From the NCBI RefSeq assembly GCF_001680005.1, contig NC_033567.1:2480001-2544000 (forward strand): DNA of 64,000 bases, read 5' to 3'. Shown piece after piece: positions 1 through 11,922 of the stretch (position 1 is its first letter; every line of letters begins with the position of its first letter). Under the pieces are notes generated by a model. The model was not told where the DNA came from, did not search any database, and saw nothing but the letters and a program-made list of their open reading frames with translations. This DNA comes from Plasmodium coatneyi. Taxonomy: Eukaryota; Apicomplexa; Aconoidasida; Haemosporida; Plasmodiidae. A program made the translations under genes and the position numbers.

Positions 1-758
1 GATGTCGTTTTGGCATTGCGGACTGCTTCGTCTTTTGCTTTAGAGGCTTTTGCTTGTTCTTGCTGTAATTTCTCCTGCAATTGGGAACTTGCCGTACTTG
101 CTTCTTTCACTGTTTGCAGTTTATTGTCTGATTCACATTGTAATTTTAACAGTTTCATTAAAATATCATCTTTATTTTGTACCCAAAATGATTTACAATA
201 ATCATCGCCTTTGTTTTTTGTACAGTGCGCACTTACAGCAAAGTAAGACGAAAGCATTGTATCTAAGTAATAGCCATATTGTTCACTACAATTGGGGCCA
301 CTACCCTCTAGTATTGCTTTTATAGCATCAGAGTCCTTCCAGTAATCGAATACTGTTCTTCTGTTATAGAATATGTCCCAGGGAACTTTATTCTTGTATA
401 CAATGTTACACTTATTTTGAATGGAAATATCTGTGAACGCGTTGTAAATGTCTTCCAAGGTTTTCGTCCACTTAGAGATATCCGAATCCTCGGAGACTAT
501 ATCCCCTATCCAATAATATAAAAAATGGCACCAATCATCATTAGATGGATTATCCTTATTCATTTTACACGCACAACAGTAAGCTTTTGGGAACATGCTC
601 TTCATTCCAGCAAGTCCTTGGTCTGATCCTACGTTATTACTGATCCTAGTCTCCCAATCTTCGCCCAAAATATCTTTGCAATCACATTTGTTTGAGGAGG
701 CCGTACTGAATCTATTGTAGAAGGTGGACCTTGAGGGTATCAGCCCTTGAAACTGACC
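1..758 (-). CDS. KIR (PIR family) antigen gene, ectodomain exon, 3' part cut by window edge
   Basis: Read on the minus strand this is an open exon beginning GQFQGLIPSRSTFYNRF and carrying the PIR core CHFLYYWIGD, the FDYWKDSDAIKAILEGSG block and a Gln/Lys/Ala-rich helical stretch ending EAVRNAKTTS at the window edge. That last segment is nearly identical to the equivalent place in the KIR gene at 2544-4426, so only the transmembrane segment and tail exon are missing, lying left of base 1. The exon start is set at an in-frame CAG acceptor at 759-761; a second one about 12 bases upstream also keeps frame. Exon 1 was not found. Family: Plasmodium interspersed repeat proteins, presumed surface-exposed on infected red cells. 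The gene is head-to-head with its plus-strand neighbour. Confidence 0.85.
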
Positions 759-2543
759 CTGTCTATATAGCTGGCAAGAAGTGTAATATATGCATAAATA
801 TATATACTTTCATGTATTTTTTATATTCTTATTATATGATGAATAGTGCTTTATATATTCACGTCCATTTATCCATATTGCGTAGGGGAACGGACCTGCT
901 TTGGTGTTGTCATTCTGTCCTTCGTCTGCGTACACTTCCTTATATTATAAATTTATGTTAAAAATTGTTTATTCATGCAGGATAAATATGTAAATGTAGG
1001 AATTTTGTCTGTTGTATAATGATTATAAAAAAATATGATAGTTTTCTTTCTTTTTTTTTTTTCCCCAATAATATACATTAATTCGTAAAGCAATGTTAAC
1101 ACACTATACACAAATATGCATCAGAATCATATCATTATATGTGCACATATATAATTAAGGGAAGATAAAAAAGTAGGAAGAAATAAGCCCAAAAGAAGCA
1201 GTTGCACAATAGAACAGGAGGAGAAGGAAAGGAAGGAAAAAAAAGGAGAAACTCTTTAAGTTTCTCTTCCTCTCCTTTAAACTACTTTAACACTTCCTGA
1301 ACCCTAAACCCTTCTAAACCATTTTAACACTTCTTGAACCCAGAACCCTAAACCTCTCAAACCCTTTAAACCATTCTAAACCTCCTTTGAACACTAAACC
1401 CTGAACCCCAAATCATTTTAAACCCTACTTTTATTCCTGAACCTTTTAGAATCGTATAAATTAAAAAAAAAAGAAGAAAAGGAATGGAATGAAAGAATAC
1501 ACATTAACATGTGCAAAAAATATATAATGTGCACCAAAAAAGAGGTAGCTAAAATAGTATGTAGTGCACATCTTCTGCATGAATGAGGTATTTGTATCAT
1601 AATTATAAGGGAAAAAGATTAAAAAGAAAAGAAAGAAGAGAAAGAAAAGAAAAAAGAAAAAAAAAGGGAAGAAGGAACTTTTATTGCTACTGAAAAGTCC
1701 TCAATAGAAGAGGGGGAGGGGTGTATACTGCAAAAAACACTATTATAAAGATGTGCCCATATATATTTTCTTTCTTCCAACATAATAAATTCACCTAATT
1801 CCCATATTATTCTATCCTTTTCACTTAATCAATAAGTTCAAACTCTTCCTATTACATATGGATAAGCATGTACACATGTATATTGGAGGGGGGAGGAGAG
1901 TTTTATTCTCTGCACATGTGCATATGTGAACTGTATACACTATATATATGTGCACGTTAACAATTATTAATAATTTTTTTTTTAGAAATAGTAGAACACA
2001 AAATGAATAAAATAAATGCTCAAATTTTTCTTACTCAAAAAAAAGAAATTGTGCTGTCGCCCCCCTCCCCCATTTTATTGTATACATTAGAGGAAGTCTG
2101 TGTATAGTGATAGTAGTGTTCTGAAGTAGTTTTGCACATTTGAATAATATAATTGATATATGTACGGGAAATATATAAGAAATCTAACCATTTCTCTTTT
2201 TTTTTTTTATTCTGTTTACTCAATACATTTGTTATTACTTCGTATTGGTCGCACATATGTAATGATTGTGGTACGTACATACGTACACATATGTATGTGT
2301 ATAATGTGTGCTAGCACTATTACTACTACTATTATTATTCGAAAAAAATTAGAAATGTAATATGTGTATGTATGGTTTTTCACACACAGGGAATAAAAAG
2401 TGCAAAATTTTGTATTTAGAAGTATAAAATAGGCAGAAATTTCCCTTATACATCCTTCCTTTTGTTTTTTTCGAATATATATAGAGGGAAGTTTTTAATA
2501 TAAATTCACATTATATACACACATAGAAGGAGTTACATGAACC
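759..2543. other. Head-to-head intergenic region between two KIR genes
   Basis: About 1.8 kb without a convincing gene. It is AT-rich with A/T homopolymers, purine-rich runs near 1200-1260 and 1615-1680, and many TGTGCA/CATATG-type words. It must hold the promoters and exon 1 of both divergent KIR genes. Much of it is recognisably related to the other head-to-head region at 33979-35705, for example the block ending TATTATTCGAAAAAAATTAG near 2330-2360. Confidence 0.6.
1285..1440. repeat. Degenerate telomere-like CCCTAAA/CCTGAAC patch
   Basis: Runs of AACCCTAAACCCTTCTAAACC with variants AACACTTCTTGAACCC. This is the C-strand form of the Plasmodium telomere heptamer, heavily decayed. A close relative sits in the paralogous head-to-head region at about 34440-34570. 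Confidence 0.6.
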
Positions 2544-4426
2544 ATGGATTCAACACCGGTAAGGAAATAATATTTGGGGTTTGCTTTCCCCTTCATTTTG
2601 TTTGTACAATACAAACTAAAATACATAAAAGGAAGCAGATAAATGTGCACATACATAATGTAGTATAGAATAATGTGAATATAGGTTTAATATATATTTT
2701 ACTCATTATATATTTCTATAGGTTCCATTCCCAGGGAAATTACCCTCACAGTTCGAATTTTACGATAAATTCGACTTGGGAGCAAAAAAATATGCAGATG
2801 TTTGCATGAGCAGTGTAGACGGGACTCTGGGATCAATCAGTGATACCGACCTCAAAAGTATAATTCAAGGAGCATGGTACTATATGTGCGTAATGTATAA
2901 TGGAAGGAGTAGTGTGCAGAATACTGTTCCCTGCTCCTTCCTGTACTTCTGGATTGGGAGTAAATTATTCGAGAATCCTGCGGAAACCAACTTCAAGCAT
3001 ATCTTATTTAATATTTGCAAAAGTATAAATAATATATATGGGAATGAGGAATGTAAAGAAATATGCGATCTTATTGACGGAAATGTACTCAAACAGAGAA
3101 AAATAATATTCGATTTCTGGTATGACTATGATTCTATACAAACTCTGTTAGAGCACAGTGGTCCTGGAGGATATGAAAAATATCAAAGTTTTCTGCAGGG
3201 CGTCCGTACAGCATATAGTGCTGTAGAGGGAAGTTGTACGAACAAGGGACCTTATGATTACTGTAAAAAGTTTTGGCCAAAAAATAGTAAGCACATTCAC
3301 GACAAACTATCACAATTGGAAACTGAAATAAGCACTGCACAGGGACGTATAGTGTCCGAAGCACAATTAGCAAACTCCAAATTAAACGAAGCGGTCCGCA
3401 ATGCCAAAACGACATCTTCCATCACCTCCATATTTGGTACATTAGCAGCAACGGCTTTTCCTTTCTTTTTATATAAGGTATTAAATACAGTTACCACTAC
3501 AATTAATAGTGAAATAATATTCCTTCTACCCCTATCCCCCGTCCCTCCTTAGACACATTCCTTTCCTTTCCTCCTCCTTAGACCTCCTTCCTTAGACTCT
3601 CCTTTCCTCCCTTAGACCTCCTTCCTTCTTCCTTAGACCTCCCTTCCTTTCCTTCCACCTACCACCCCTAACAATCCACCAACCATCCCTAACAACCCAC
3701 CAACCATCCCTAACAACCCACCAACCATCCCTAACAACCCACCAACCATCCCTAACAACCCACCAACCATCCCTAACAACCCACCAACCATCCCTAACAA
3801 CCCACCAACCATCCCTAACAACCCACCAACCATCCCTAACAACCCACCAACCATCCCTAACAACCCACCAACCATCCCTAACAACCCACCTACCACCTAA
3901 CAACCCACCTACCACCACCTAACAACCCACCTACCACCACCTAACAACCCACCTACCACCACCTAACAACCCACCTACCACCACCTAACAACCCACCTAC
4001 CACCACCTAACAACCCACCTACCACCTAACAATCCATCTACCACCACCTAACAACCCTCCTTCGACCAACCACCAACCACCCCTAACAAAACCTTCCTTC
4101 CACCAACCACCCCTAACAACCTTCCACCTACCACCACTAACAACGTTCCTTCCCTTCAGTATAAACCATGGTCTTCTTGGTTTGGTAATCACACTTTTGG
4201 AAATGGAGGAGGAAGAAGAAGCACAAGAAGGAAAAGATCAACCACACGAAACCTTGATACGTTCACAGAAAACAGCTCAACATATGATTCAACAACTGAA
4301 TCAACAATAGCAGATTCCACAGCAGAAGATTCTACCACACTACGTTCTGCCGCGTATTCTGCACAACCCAGAGGAAGAACGAATAATGCGGGGGGTCGAG
4401 GGATGGTAGGTTATCAGAACATGTGA
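2544..4426 (+). CDS. KIR protein, single ectodomain, KPWSSWFG-type tail
   Basis: Model: exons 2544-2558 (MDSTP), 2722-3477 and 4160-4426, all phase 0, with donors GTAAGG and GTATTA and acceptors CTATAG and CTTCAG; product about 345 residues. Exon 2 opens VPFPGKLPSQFEFYDKF and contains CSFLYFWIGSKLF, FDFWYDYDSIQTLLEHSG and a helical Ala/Asn/Lys-rich stalk, then a hydrophobic segment IFGTLAATAFPFFLYK that should be the membrane anchor. Exon 3 begins YKPWSSWFGNHTFGNGGG, is rich in Arg just inside the membrane, then Ser/Thr/Asp/Glu-rich, and ends VGYQNM. No signal peptide is visible, as usual for PIR proteins. The second intron is 682 bases and is filled by a minisatellite. Presumed variant antigen of infected red cells. 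Confidence 0.9.
3656..4140 (+). repeat. Intronic C-rich minisatellite (21-bp then 22-bp units)
   Basis: Inside intron 2 of the KIR gene at 2544-4426. About eleven near-perfect 21-base units with core CCATCCCTAACAACCCACCA are followed by about six units of 22 bases with core CCTACCACCACCTAACAACC, then decayed copies. The array ends just before the TTCCCTTCAG acceptor. It is preceded at 3555-3655 by CCTTAGACC-type pyrimidine repeats. Open frames across it on the minus strand are an effect of periodicity, not genes. Confidence 0.9.
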
Positions 4427-5086
4427 TGTAACACATTGTATGTGGTGTAACATTGATTGAATATAATGCCTATCCCCCCTTCCCCACTGGGAAGGGAAGG
4501 AAGGCAAAAATAACACCACGCGTACACAGTTTATACAGTGTGTAAGGAACAAAATGACTTTTCTTTTTTCCTCCTTTTTTCCTCTTTCTTTTTTTTTTCT
4601 TTTTCATTGTACTACAGTGCTCAAGTTTTTGTGTAATCAAAATAAGTCAGGAAAAATTCTTTCCACTTTATTTTGACCTGTTGGCAAACTTTTAATTCTA
4701 TTCTTAGTTGTTCGTAATTTCCTTACTTAAGATCCAAAGCGTTCGTTCATTTTTTTCCACAGGATTTTTCCCTTATAATTTTTTCCCGTTCCGTTTTTCC
4801 TTTTTACACATACATAAATATTTTTTTGAAAAGGTCAGTACTTTTTTTTTTCTTTCTTTCCTTCTTTTTTTCAAGCCATGCCGTAGAAGCTTTATTCAAT
4901 TTTTCCATTCAATCTTTAGATATAGCTGAAAGAGTTGAAAAAAAAAAAATAAAATAAAATTGCAGAAATGGGGGCAGAAAGAAGTGATATTCTGCCCTTA
5001 TACTGTACAAAACGTGCGATTATTTATGTTCCCTCTGGAGGGGGAAACATCACATTAATTCAATGTTACATTACAAATGTGACGTT
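4427..5086. other. Tail-to-tail intergenic region, KIR 3' flanks
   Basis: No gene seen. It holds T-rich runs at 4555-4620 and 4840-4880. The block at 4630-4690 (TTTTTGTGTAATCAAAATAAGTC, then TATTTTGACCTG) is related to 31710-31800, 31975-32060 and 47195-47265, downstream of other KIR genes. This suggests a shared KIR 3' flank, perhaps 3' UTR and polyadenylation sequence. Confidence 0.5.
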
Positions 5087-7289
5087 CTACATACGTTGAT
5101 AATGTATATTTCTCTTCTTCCTTTGTTGTTCAGGTTGTCTGCTATTTTCTGTTCTTCTTCCAGCGCGTGGTGGTGGTCGTTCGTTATATAGGGTAGAATT
5201 GTCTACTGTAGAAGCTACGGTGGAAAAGTCGGTAGATGAAATTTCTGTTAAATTGCAGTCAAAGTCTCTTTCAATTGTTGTTGTTCTTCTTTTTTTTCTT
5301 CCATTTGTGCTTCTAAATTTGTTAATGATCCGAAGAGGTAGAAGATTATACTGAAGAAAAAAAGAAGAAAGGTTTGGTGGAAATATTAGGGGTGAAAGAA
5401 GAAAAAAAAAAGGTTAAGCACACATATGTATTACATATATGCACCTTGAATGTGCATATATGTAATACATATGTGTGCTTTGAACAACAGAAATGATGAA
5501 TATATATATATATTTTTTTTCTTCCCTCCTTTAAATGTTTTGGTAGACACGTGTGTGTGTATACCATTATAATGTTTTATGTATATAGTGTGTATTAGTA
5601 GTTATGTACTATTACCTTATGAAGGAAGAAAGCGACAGCTGCTGGTAGACTTATCGTACCTAGTGTGCCCAATATAGCAGCTGGGATATTTGTACAATCT
5701 GATGTGTATTTTAAAGAACACTTTAATTTTAGTAGGTTCTGAAGAGTATGTGTAGCTACCATTTTCCTATATTCTCCACAGTACTTAATATCAGTAGTAT
5801 CATCTTTACAATGTCTATCCATGTCCTTATAGGCTGAAAGAACTTTGTCCAGGTAATTGACATCACCCCCAGTACACTTAGACTTAGGAGCGTCGGGACC
5901 TTCTATACATTCTTTTATAGTTTTGTGGTCACGGGAATAATTATATACATTTTTCATTTCTTCGAAAATTTCTTTACTCATACTTTCGTATATATTGGTG
6001 CATTCTTCATTAATCCCCAAGTCCTTCAAATTGCCATAGGTTACTTTCATAACGTCCGAAAATTTACTATCATCATTCAGTCCGCTCAATAATGTATCCC
6101 CTAGCCAATAGTATAAAAATTTACAGCGCTCACTTCCCGGAAGAATGCTTTCCTCCATTTTGGGTGCGTGACACCAGCCTTGTACAATTTGATCTGCATA
6201 TTGCTTAGTATCATTATCTGCCTTCAATTTATGCTTTATTGTCCCTGCGGAACTATCACTACATTCATCATTCGTCTCATTAAGCTCACAGTATATTTGT
6301 CCCGAAGGTAGTTTACCCTGGCATTTTTTCTATAAAATGTAAATAAAAGGGGGGAGAATATATATGCATATGTATACTGTTCACCTATGCGTTATATTAT
6401 GTATATAGAGAAACATGCGTAATATGTAATTATTCACTCTGAATAAGGAGGTAACCTTCACTGCTTCTTTCGCCCGTATTATTGCTTCAGTTTCCGATGC
6501 TTGTGCTGAAGTACATTTTAATTCTGAGGGTTGCGGAATTTTTTTCTCACCATTATTGAACTTTTCTTTAAATTCTTTACAATATTCATCATGCTGAGAA
6601 ACTCCATTACAATCTGCACTTACACTCTCATATGTTGAAATAAGATCCCTCAGGTAATTGCCACATGTTAAACCACAGGTAGGCCCCCTACTCTCCAACA
6701 GTGCTTGTATTTTCTTATGATCATGCCAATAGTCGAAGATGGTTTTCCTCTTACTTATAATATTTATGTCCATACTGCTTTCCACAAGTTCGCAATCTTT
6801 TTCAGTTTTCAATTTTTGCAATTCCCCGTCAATTGCATTTATGATTTCTTCGATCGTAGTACTGTCCAAATCCTTCGGCAATAAACTCATTATCCAATAA
6901 TTCAAAAAGTTGCAACGATCCTGATAGAGTGATTGTTCGTTCATTTCCATGTTTGATACATAACAGAAACCACTAGCAATTTTACCAACATGACCTTTAA
7001 CTTTATCATACCGTGCCAATGCACTGTCTATTCCAGCAAGCCAGTTACAACCTCTAGAGTTACCGAGTTCCTTGTTAAATTTATCGTAGAATTCCATATT
7101 TGAAGGTAATTTTTCCAAATCTTCCGGCTATAAGTGTAATTAGCACAATTTATACATCTCTCCATACACTTCTTATTTCTATAAAATTGTATATAGAACA
7201 TTATATATAAATAATATTCATATATCCACTTTTAAATAAAGGAAAGAACGAACCCCTAGCGTAGCTTGCGCTTTCGCCGTTTCTGGCAT
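5087..7289 (-). CDS. KIR protein with two tandem PIR ectodomains
   Basis: Minus-strand model: 7254-7289 (MPETAKAQATLG), 6456-7127 (domain 1), 5616-6329 (domain 2), 5087-5350 (tail), all phase 0; about 561 residues. Domain 1 opens PEDLEKLPSNMEFYDKFN and has CNFLNYWIMSLL and FDYWHDHKKIQALLESRG, but stops at RAKEAVK without a transmembrane segment. Domain 2 opens KKCQGKLPSGQIYCELN, has CKFLYYWLGDTLL, and ends TLGTISLPAAVAFFLHK, the likely anchor. The tail begins YNLLPLRIINKF, is basic then Ser/Thr-rich, and ends NIHYQRM. Both exons carry a complete set of PIR landmarks, so the tandem is best read as a fusion or duplication of ectodomains. The intron before the tail holds a perfect hairpin (separate entry). 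The exon 1 donor GTTCG is weak. Confidence 0.87.
5416..5480. repeat. Perfect 29-bp inverted repeat in KIR intron
   Basis: Arms 5416-5444 and 5452-5480 are exact reverse complements (AAGCACACATATGTATTACA and onwards) with a 7-base loop CTTGAAT. It lies between the domain 2 and tail exons of the two-domain KIR gene, so the pre-mRNA would fold into a strong stem. Confidence 0.93.
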
Positions 7290-8120
7290 TGTGTTCACAT
7301 GTACAATTTTTATATGTATATAAATAGTTTAGTGTAGAACTGCTCATGTACTTACATATATACACATATACATGTACCTACATACATACATATATATAAG
7401 AATTATGCACGCGTCACCCCTTCTTATGATTACATATATAAATTGAACTTCCACTTGCCCCCCTCTCAAATAATGTGCACAAATTTGTACAATCATCCAA
7501 GTAATCATAATTCATTGTATACATATATGCATGCATCAAACCATCATATGTATATATAAAAACACAATTTTCCCCTTTTATCAAAATGTGCATGATACAT
7601 TATTAATTAGTGATTTAATTCTGTGCTAAAGGGAATTAATAAAATATTTTTTCAGCACATATAATATAGACCCCATATATCTGCAGAGTACATTCTATCC
7701 CTGACGTTCCTCTACACATTTACACATATCTACTCCAGAGCGTACATTTATAAAATGTAGAACAAGGAAGTAGCATATAATGTGCATACAATTACATAGA
7801 ACTACGTGTACAAAAAGGAATATACCCGCTTTCATATTAATACATTATATTATACACCGTTCGTTTTTCCTTTTATGATTATTCAAGAATAATAACAGTT
7901 TCACTTCTCCCCCATTAACTTTTTTTTAGTATATTATGAATAACTTATTTATATTAAAAATGAGCACCACATTACTTGAATTCTCTTCCTACCACTTCAT
8001 CTAATGCACATAATACTCCCATATTATTATTTATGTACACTTCACATCATTTTTTTTTACTCTTTTCCTTCCCCCCTTCAAGTGAGATCAACATAAATAA
8101 CACATATACATATGGAATCC
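7290..8120. other. AT-rich upstream region of minus-strand KIR gene
   Basis: No gene seen. AT-rich with repeated ACATATATAC-type words, several TGCATGCAT/GTGCAC words and a T-rich tract near 8050-8070. Likely promoter and 5' leader of the KIR gene ending at 7289. Confidence 0.5.
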
Positions 8121-8124
8121 GTAT

Positions 8125-9010
8125 TACAGGGTTTAGCGTTCTGGATTAACTTTTTAGGGTTTATGGTCCAGGATTTTGTGTTGAGTGCTTATGGATTCAA
8201 GCTTTAGGGTTGAGGATTAAGGGCTTAGGGCTTAGGATTCAGGTTTCAGGGTATAGGGTTGAGGGTTCAGGGATCAGGAATTAGGGTTTAGGGTTCACGT
8301 CTTAGGATTGAGGATTTAGGTTTCAACGTATTAGTGTTTATTATTCAGGGTTTAGGGTTTTAGGCTTTACTTTTTAGTGTTCACTGTTTGAAGTTCAGGA
8401 TTTAGGTTTCAGTGTTTAAGGTTCAGGGTTTAGGGTTTAGGGTTTTGCATTCACGGTTTAGGCTTCAGAGATGGGGTTCAGGGTTCAGGTTTTGGGGTTT
8501 AGCGTTTTGGGTTTAGTGTTTGGGGTTTATGTTTAAGAGTTTAGGGTTTAATTTTGGGGGTTTAGTGTTTGGATTTTAGGGCTTAGTTTTCAGGATTTAG
8601 GTTTTATAATTTAGAGTTGAGGGTTTAGGGTTCTTGGTTTAATGTTCAGGATTTAGGATTTAGGTTTTCAGGTTCAGGGTCTGGGGTTGAGGTTTTAGGG
8701 TTTAGGTTTAGGGTTCAGGGTTTAGGGTTTAGGGTTCAGGTTTTAGGGTTCAGGTTTTAGGTTTAAGAGTTTAGGGTTCAGGGTTTAGGGTTCACGGTTT
8801 ATGTTTTGGGGTTTATGGTTAAGTGTTTGAGCGTTCAGGATTTGGGTTCGGTGTTTAGGGGTAAGAGTTCGTGCTCCAGTGTTTAGGATTTAAGTTTCAA
8901 GTTTTAAGGTTTATGTTTTAGGGTTCAGAGTTTAGGGTTCAGGGTTGAGTGTTTAGAATTTAGGGTTGAGTGTTTAGGGTTTAGGGTTGAGTGTTTAGGG
9001 TTCAGGAAAG
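8125..9010 (+). repeat. Degenerate interstitial telomere-like array (GGGTT(T/C)A)
   Basis: Nearly 900 bases of GGGTTTA, GGGTTCA, GGATTTAGG, GTGTTTAGGG and similar words with many substitutions, on the plus strand in G-rich orientation. Plasmodium telomeres are GGGTT(T/C)A heptamers, and interstitial copies are known in P. knowlesi chromosomes. It lies exactly between the first KIR cluster and the conserved gene island. Confidence 0.9.
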
Positions 9011-9260
9011 GGTTAAGGGAGGAAGAAGGAAGTTTGTTTAGGGTGGAAGGAGGTAGCATTGGTAGTATTGGTGGTAGGGTGGTTAGTGGTTTTTTAGATG
9101 GTAGATGTGTAGGTTGGTTGTTAAGTGTGGAAGGAATGTATGTTAGGGGTGGTTGATTTGTAGAAGGAATGTTGTTAGGGGGTCTAAGGAGGGAAGGAAA
9201 GAAGGACTGTCTAGAGATGAGGAAGGCGATGTACGGAGGATATAAGGAAGGCAAAGGAAG
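9011..9260 (+). repeat. G-rich GGTTGTTAGGGGTGG / GGAAGGAA repeats
   Basis: Degenerate GGTGGTTAGTGG, GGTTGTTAAGTG and GGAAGGAAGGA words, the same family as repeats in KIR introns and KIR intergenic DNA, here ending the subtelomere-like block. Confidence 0.7.
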
Positions 9261-9356
9261 AATTTTAAATTTTGCCCCACGTGGGGGAAATCACAGCATA
9301 GCATAATTCCTTAACTTATTTTCTGTTCTCTCAACTCATTTTATTTTTGCGAAACT

Positions 9357-9806
9357 TTATGGTAGGGTGAAAAAAAAAAAAGAAGAAGCCACAAGAAGGA
9401 TGTGGACCTTGTCTCTGTTTCTGTTAGCACATTTTTTGTCCTTTTGGTACACGTAAATAAAATGGGCAACTGAACAGTTAATCTGTGTATGGACACCTCA
9501 CTCCGCGAAATGCAGGAAAAATTTAGAAAATTATATATACAGAGTTCTATTGGTGACGCGTTCAGTTGGTTCCTTATTTGGTTTTCTTTTTTTCCTTCTT
9601 TTTTTTTTTTTTTTTTTTTTTTCTCATTCTTCTCTTCTTTTTGTTTTTTTCTTTTTTACCCTAAGTCTGTATCTTAAGAAACGTACCTTATTATGTGTCA
9701 CAACGAGTTCATCTCCCGCGCGAACATGGGCAAACTTAATCGTCCCCACTGCTAAGGGGTATCCCCATTTTTTGTTCCAATCGTCACTTAGCAAATTGAT
9801 GATCAT
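9357..9806 (-). CDS. Possible small two-exon gene of unknown function
   Basis: Minus-strand model: 9687-9806 and 9357-9482. Exon 1 reads MIINLLSDDWNKKWGYPLAV through VTHNK and ends exactly at AAG|GTACGT, a good donor. An acceptor ACACAG at 9483 continues in phase 0 through 41 codons (INCSVAHFIYVYQKDKK and on) to a TAA; total 81 residues. No family is recognised, and there is no signal peptide or clear domain. The intron is poor (A-rich near the acceptor). On the opposite strand a short signal-peptide-like start, MWTLSLFLLAHFLSFWYT, is also present at 9400. Composition looks more coding than the surroundings, but chance is quite possible. Confidence 0.3.
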
Positions 9807-9819
9807 GCGAAAGGTTTAA

Positions 9820-11888
9820 GGAAAGGCGAGATATAATCGCCCACCTGTGAGTGTGTTGATAAATATATAAGCGAACATGTGTGAACATATCGGTGTACGT
9901 ACATCCGCATGCACCCGTGCGGTGTAATGTGTATATAAGCTATAAAAAGACAATGCCTGGTGCACAAAAAAAGAAAAGATTGCTTTATGTACAAATCTGA
10001 GAATTTTATGTTAGTGAGATTATCCTACATATGAATACATTTTTCGCTGAGTAAGAAGATTGCCACTTTTTTTAAGGTTTTTTTTTCCATGAATTGTGTA
10101 TTTTTTTTTTAGCTCTACATTTGGTGCGGCATGTTTTTATGCGACATTGCGCTATCTGGTAGTTTAGTGTCGTTCCCCTTTGAGTTTCCCCCTTTATGCA
10201 TCAGCTACCAAAAAAATAAGTCAATGCAGATGCAACTGGACCTTAACATAGACGCAGTGTATGCTTAAGCTGATCAGCGGAACCGGGAGGGCGCAGGTCA
10301 TCACACGAGAAAACATTCCTGCGTGCACGTCTGCAAAAAAAGGGGGGGGTTCCCCACATGCGCGCAGTTAAGGATGTGTGTTGGACTGTCAGATGACACA
10401 GCACGTTTTAGGACATATAAAATGCATGTTAAAAAAGAACAAAACAAACTCGTAGAAAAATAAGGCAAAAAAAAAATGAAGTTTTTTTTCCATTTTTTCA
10501 TGCTTCCTCATTTTTATGTCACAGGAGCATTTCCCGTAAGCCTCCGTGGTCTTTCTTAATGTTCATCTTGGAAGCATTATATTTGCACACATCCCATTTT
10601 ATGTTTTTTTTTTTTATTTTTTTCCGATTTTTTTTCCACAATTTGTGTGAGCATTTGCTTTTCATGTTTTCGAATTTTTGCTATACCCTTTGAAGTTTTG
10701 CTTTTCGCCCGTCCTACATTTCCCCCTTTCCATTCGGCCTAACCTCTTCAATTAGCGTGACTAAGGAACTGCCTGCCGATGCGTTTGCAGTTCTTTTCCA
10801 TATCGGTTGCGCTAATTTTTATATAAAGACAGAGGAGGGGATGTGCACGCGCTGTGAGATATTTCACGTTGAATGGGTTAACCCCGCTGTGCCGCCTACT
10901 TCCTTCACATGTGTGTATGCATAGGAGGCTGGCACGAATGAACGGGAACACAAGCGTGCGTATGCATGTATGTACGCTCCTGCGCGTATAGACAGGTACG
11001 TACACGACCCCCGCTCTCTACGCCATTCATTTTCGCGCGCGTCCCCTTTTCATCCGCGTCGTCGCGCGTAGAATTGGGATGAAAACGCTGTACACATACG
11101 CGCATATCCCCCTGCGTAGTATGACCTCGTGCGCCCGTTTAGCTTTTCTTCATTTTGCACCTGCCAATCGCAACACGTTTTAAGTTCTGTTGGAGATTAA
11201 AAACTGAGTTCTGTTAATACACGTCGGTTAAGTGAAAAGGCCTCCTTTTACTTTTTTTTTTTTCCATTACTCTTTTTTTCCCCCTTTTGTGTGTACATAC
11301 ATGCATTCATGTAGGCATGCGCATACACCAGTATAGGCGCGTTTTGCACCTTTCTGATTCTCCCCTTTTCCGTGAACAATTACCTTTGTTTGTGAATTCC
11401 GATCCAGTTTGCAGTTATACCTACACACGGTGCTGCTTCGCAGTTTGCATTCCATTGCCAGCTTCGTTATTTTGTGTTTGCTCCCCACCATCACCACCAT
11501 TTGATGCTAATTAAAAATTCATAGCCGCGTGGAACACCACCCCCAACGTGGAAAAACATTTCCCAAGTGTGTGCATGTACCTTTTCAGTCACGTCTATCC
11601 AACTATGCCCGGCGCATGCGTTCGCGAAATGAGTAGCGGTCACTAGAGACTGTCCAAATGGTACGAAAGGCCAGTCGCACTTCGTTTTTAAATTCGTAAC
11701 ATTTTATCCAGTCAGTGCATACTTGCGTGCATGTACTAATCTCTGCGCATGCCGAGGGGGATGCGAAATTCAGGAAGGCTACACAGAGCCCCATTTTGCT
11801 TGCACCACATGGGTAAAGGACGTGCACATATCCTTCACTCATCTCGCATTTGCCAAATGTGGTTGTTTTAAGGTATATAGTGTATAGC

Positions 11889-11922
<34 letters not shown>

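Noticed and set aside
3592..3918. Minus-strand frames of VGGLLGM / VVRDGW repeats
   Set aside because: They are translations of the 21-base intronic minisatellite; a repeat unit divisible by three stays open in several frames. The surrounding plus-strand KIR model explains the locus.
9400..9460. Plus-strand signal peptide MWTLSLFLLAHFLSFWYT followed by GTAAAT
   Set aside because: A possible exon 1, but no credible second exon follows: the next open frame is a poly-Phe artefact of the T-run. The opposite strand gives a better though still weak model.
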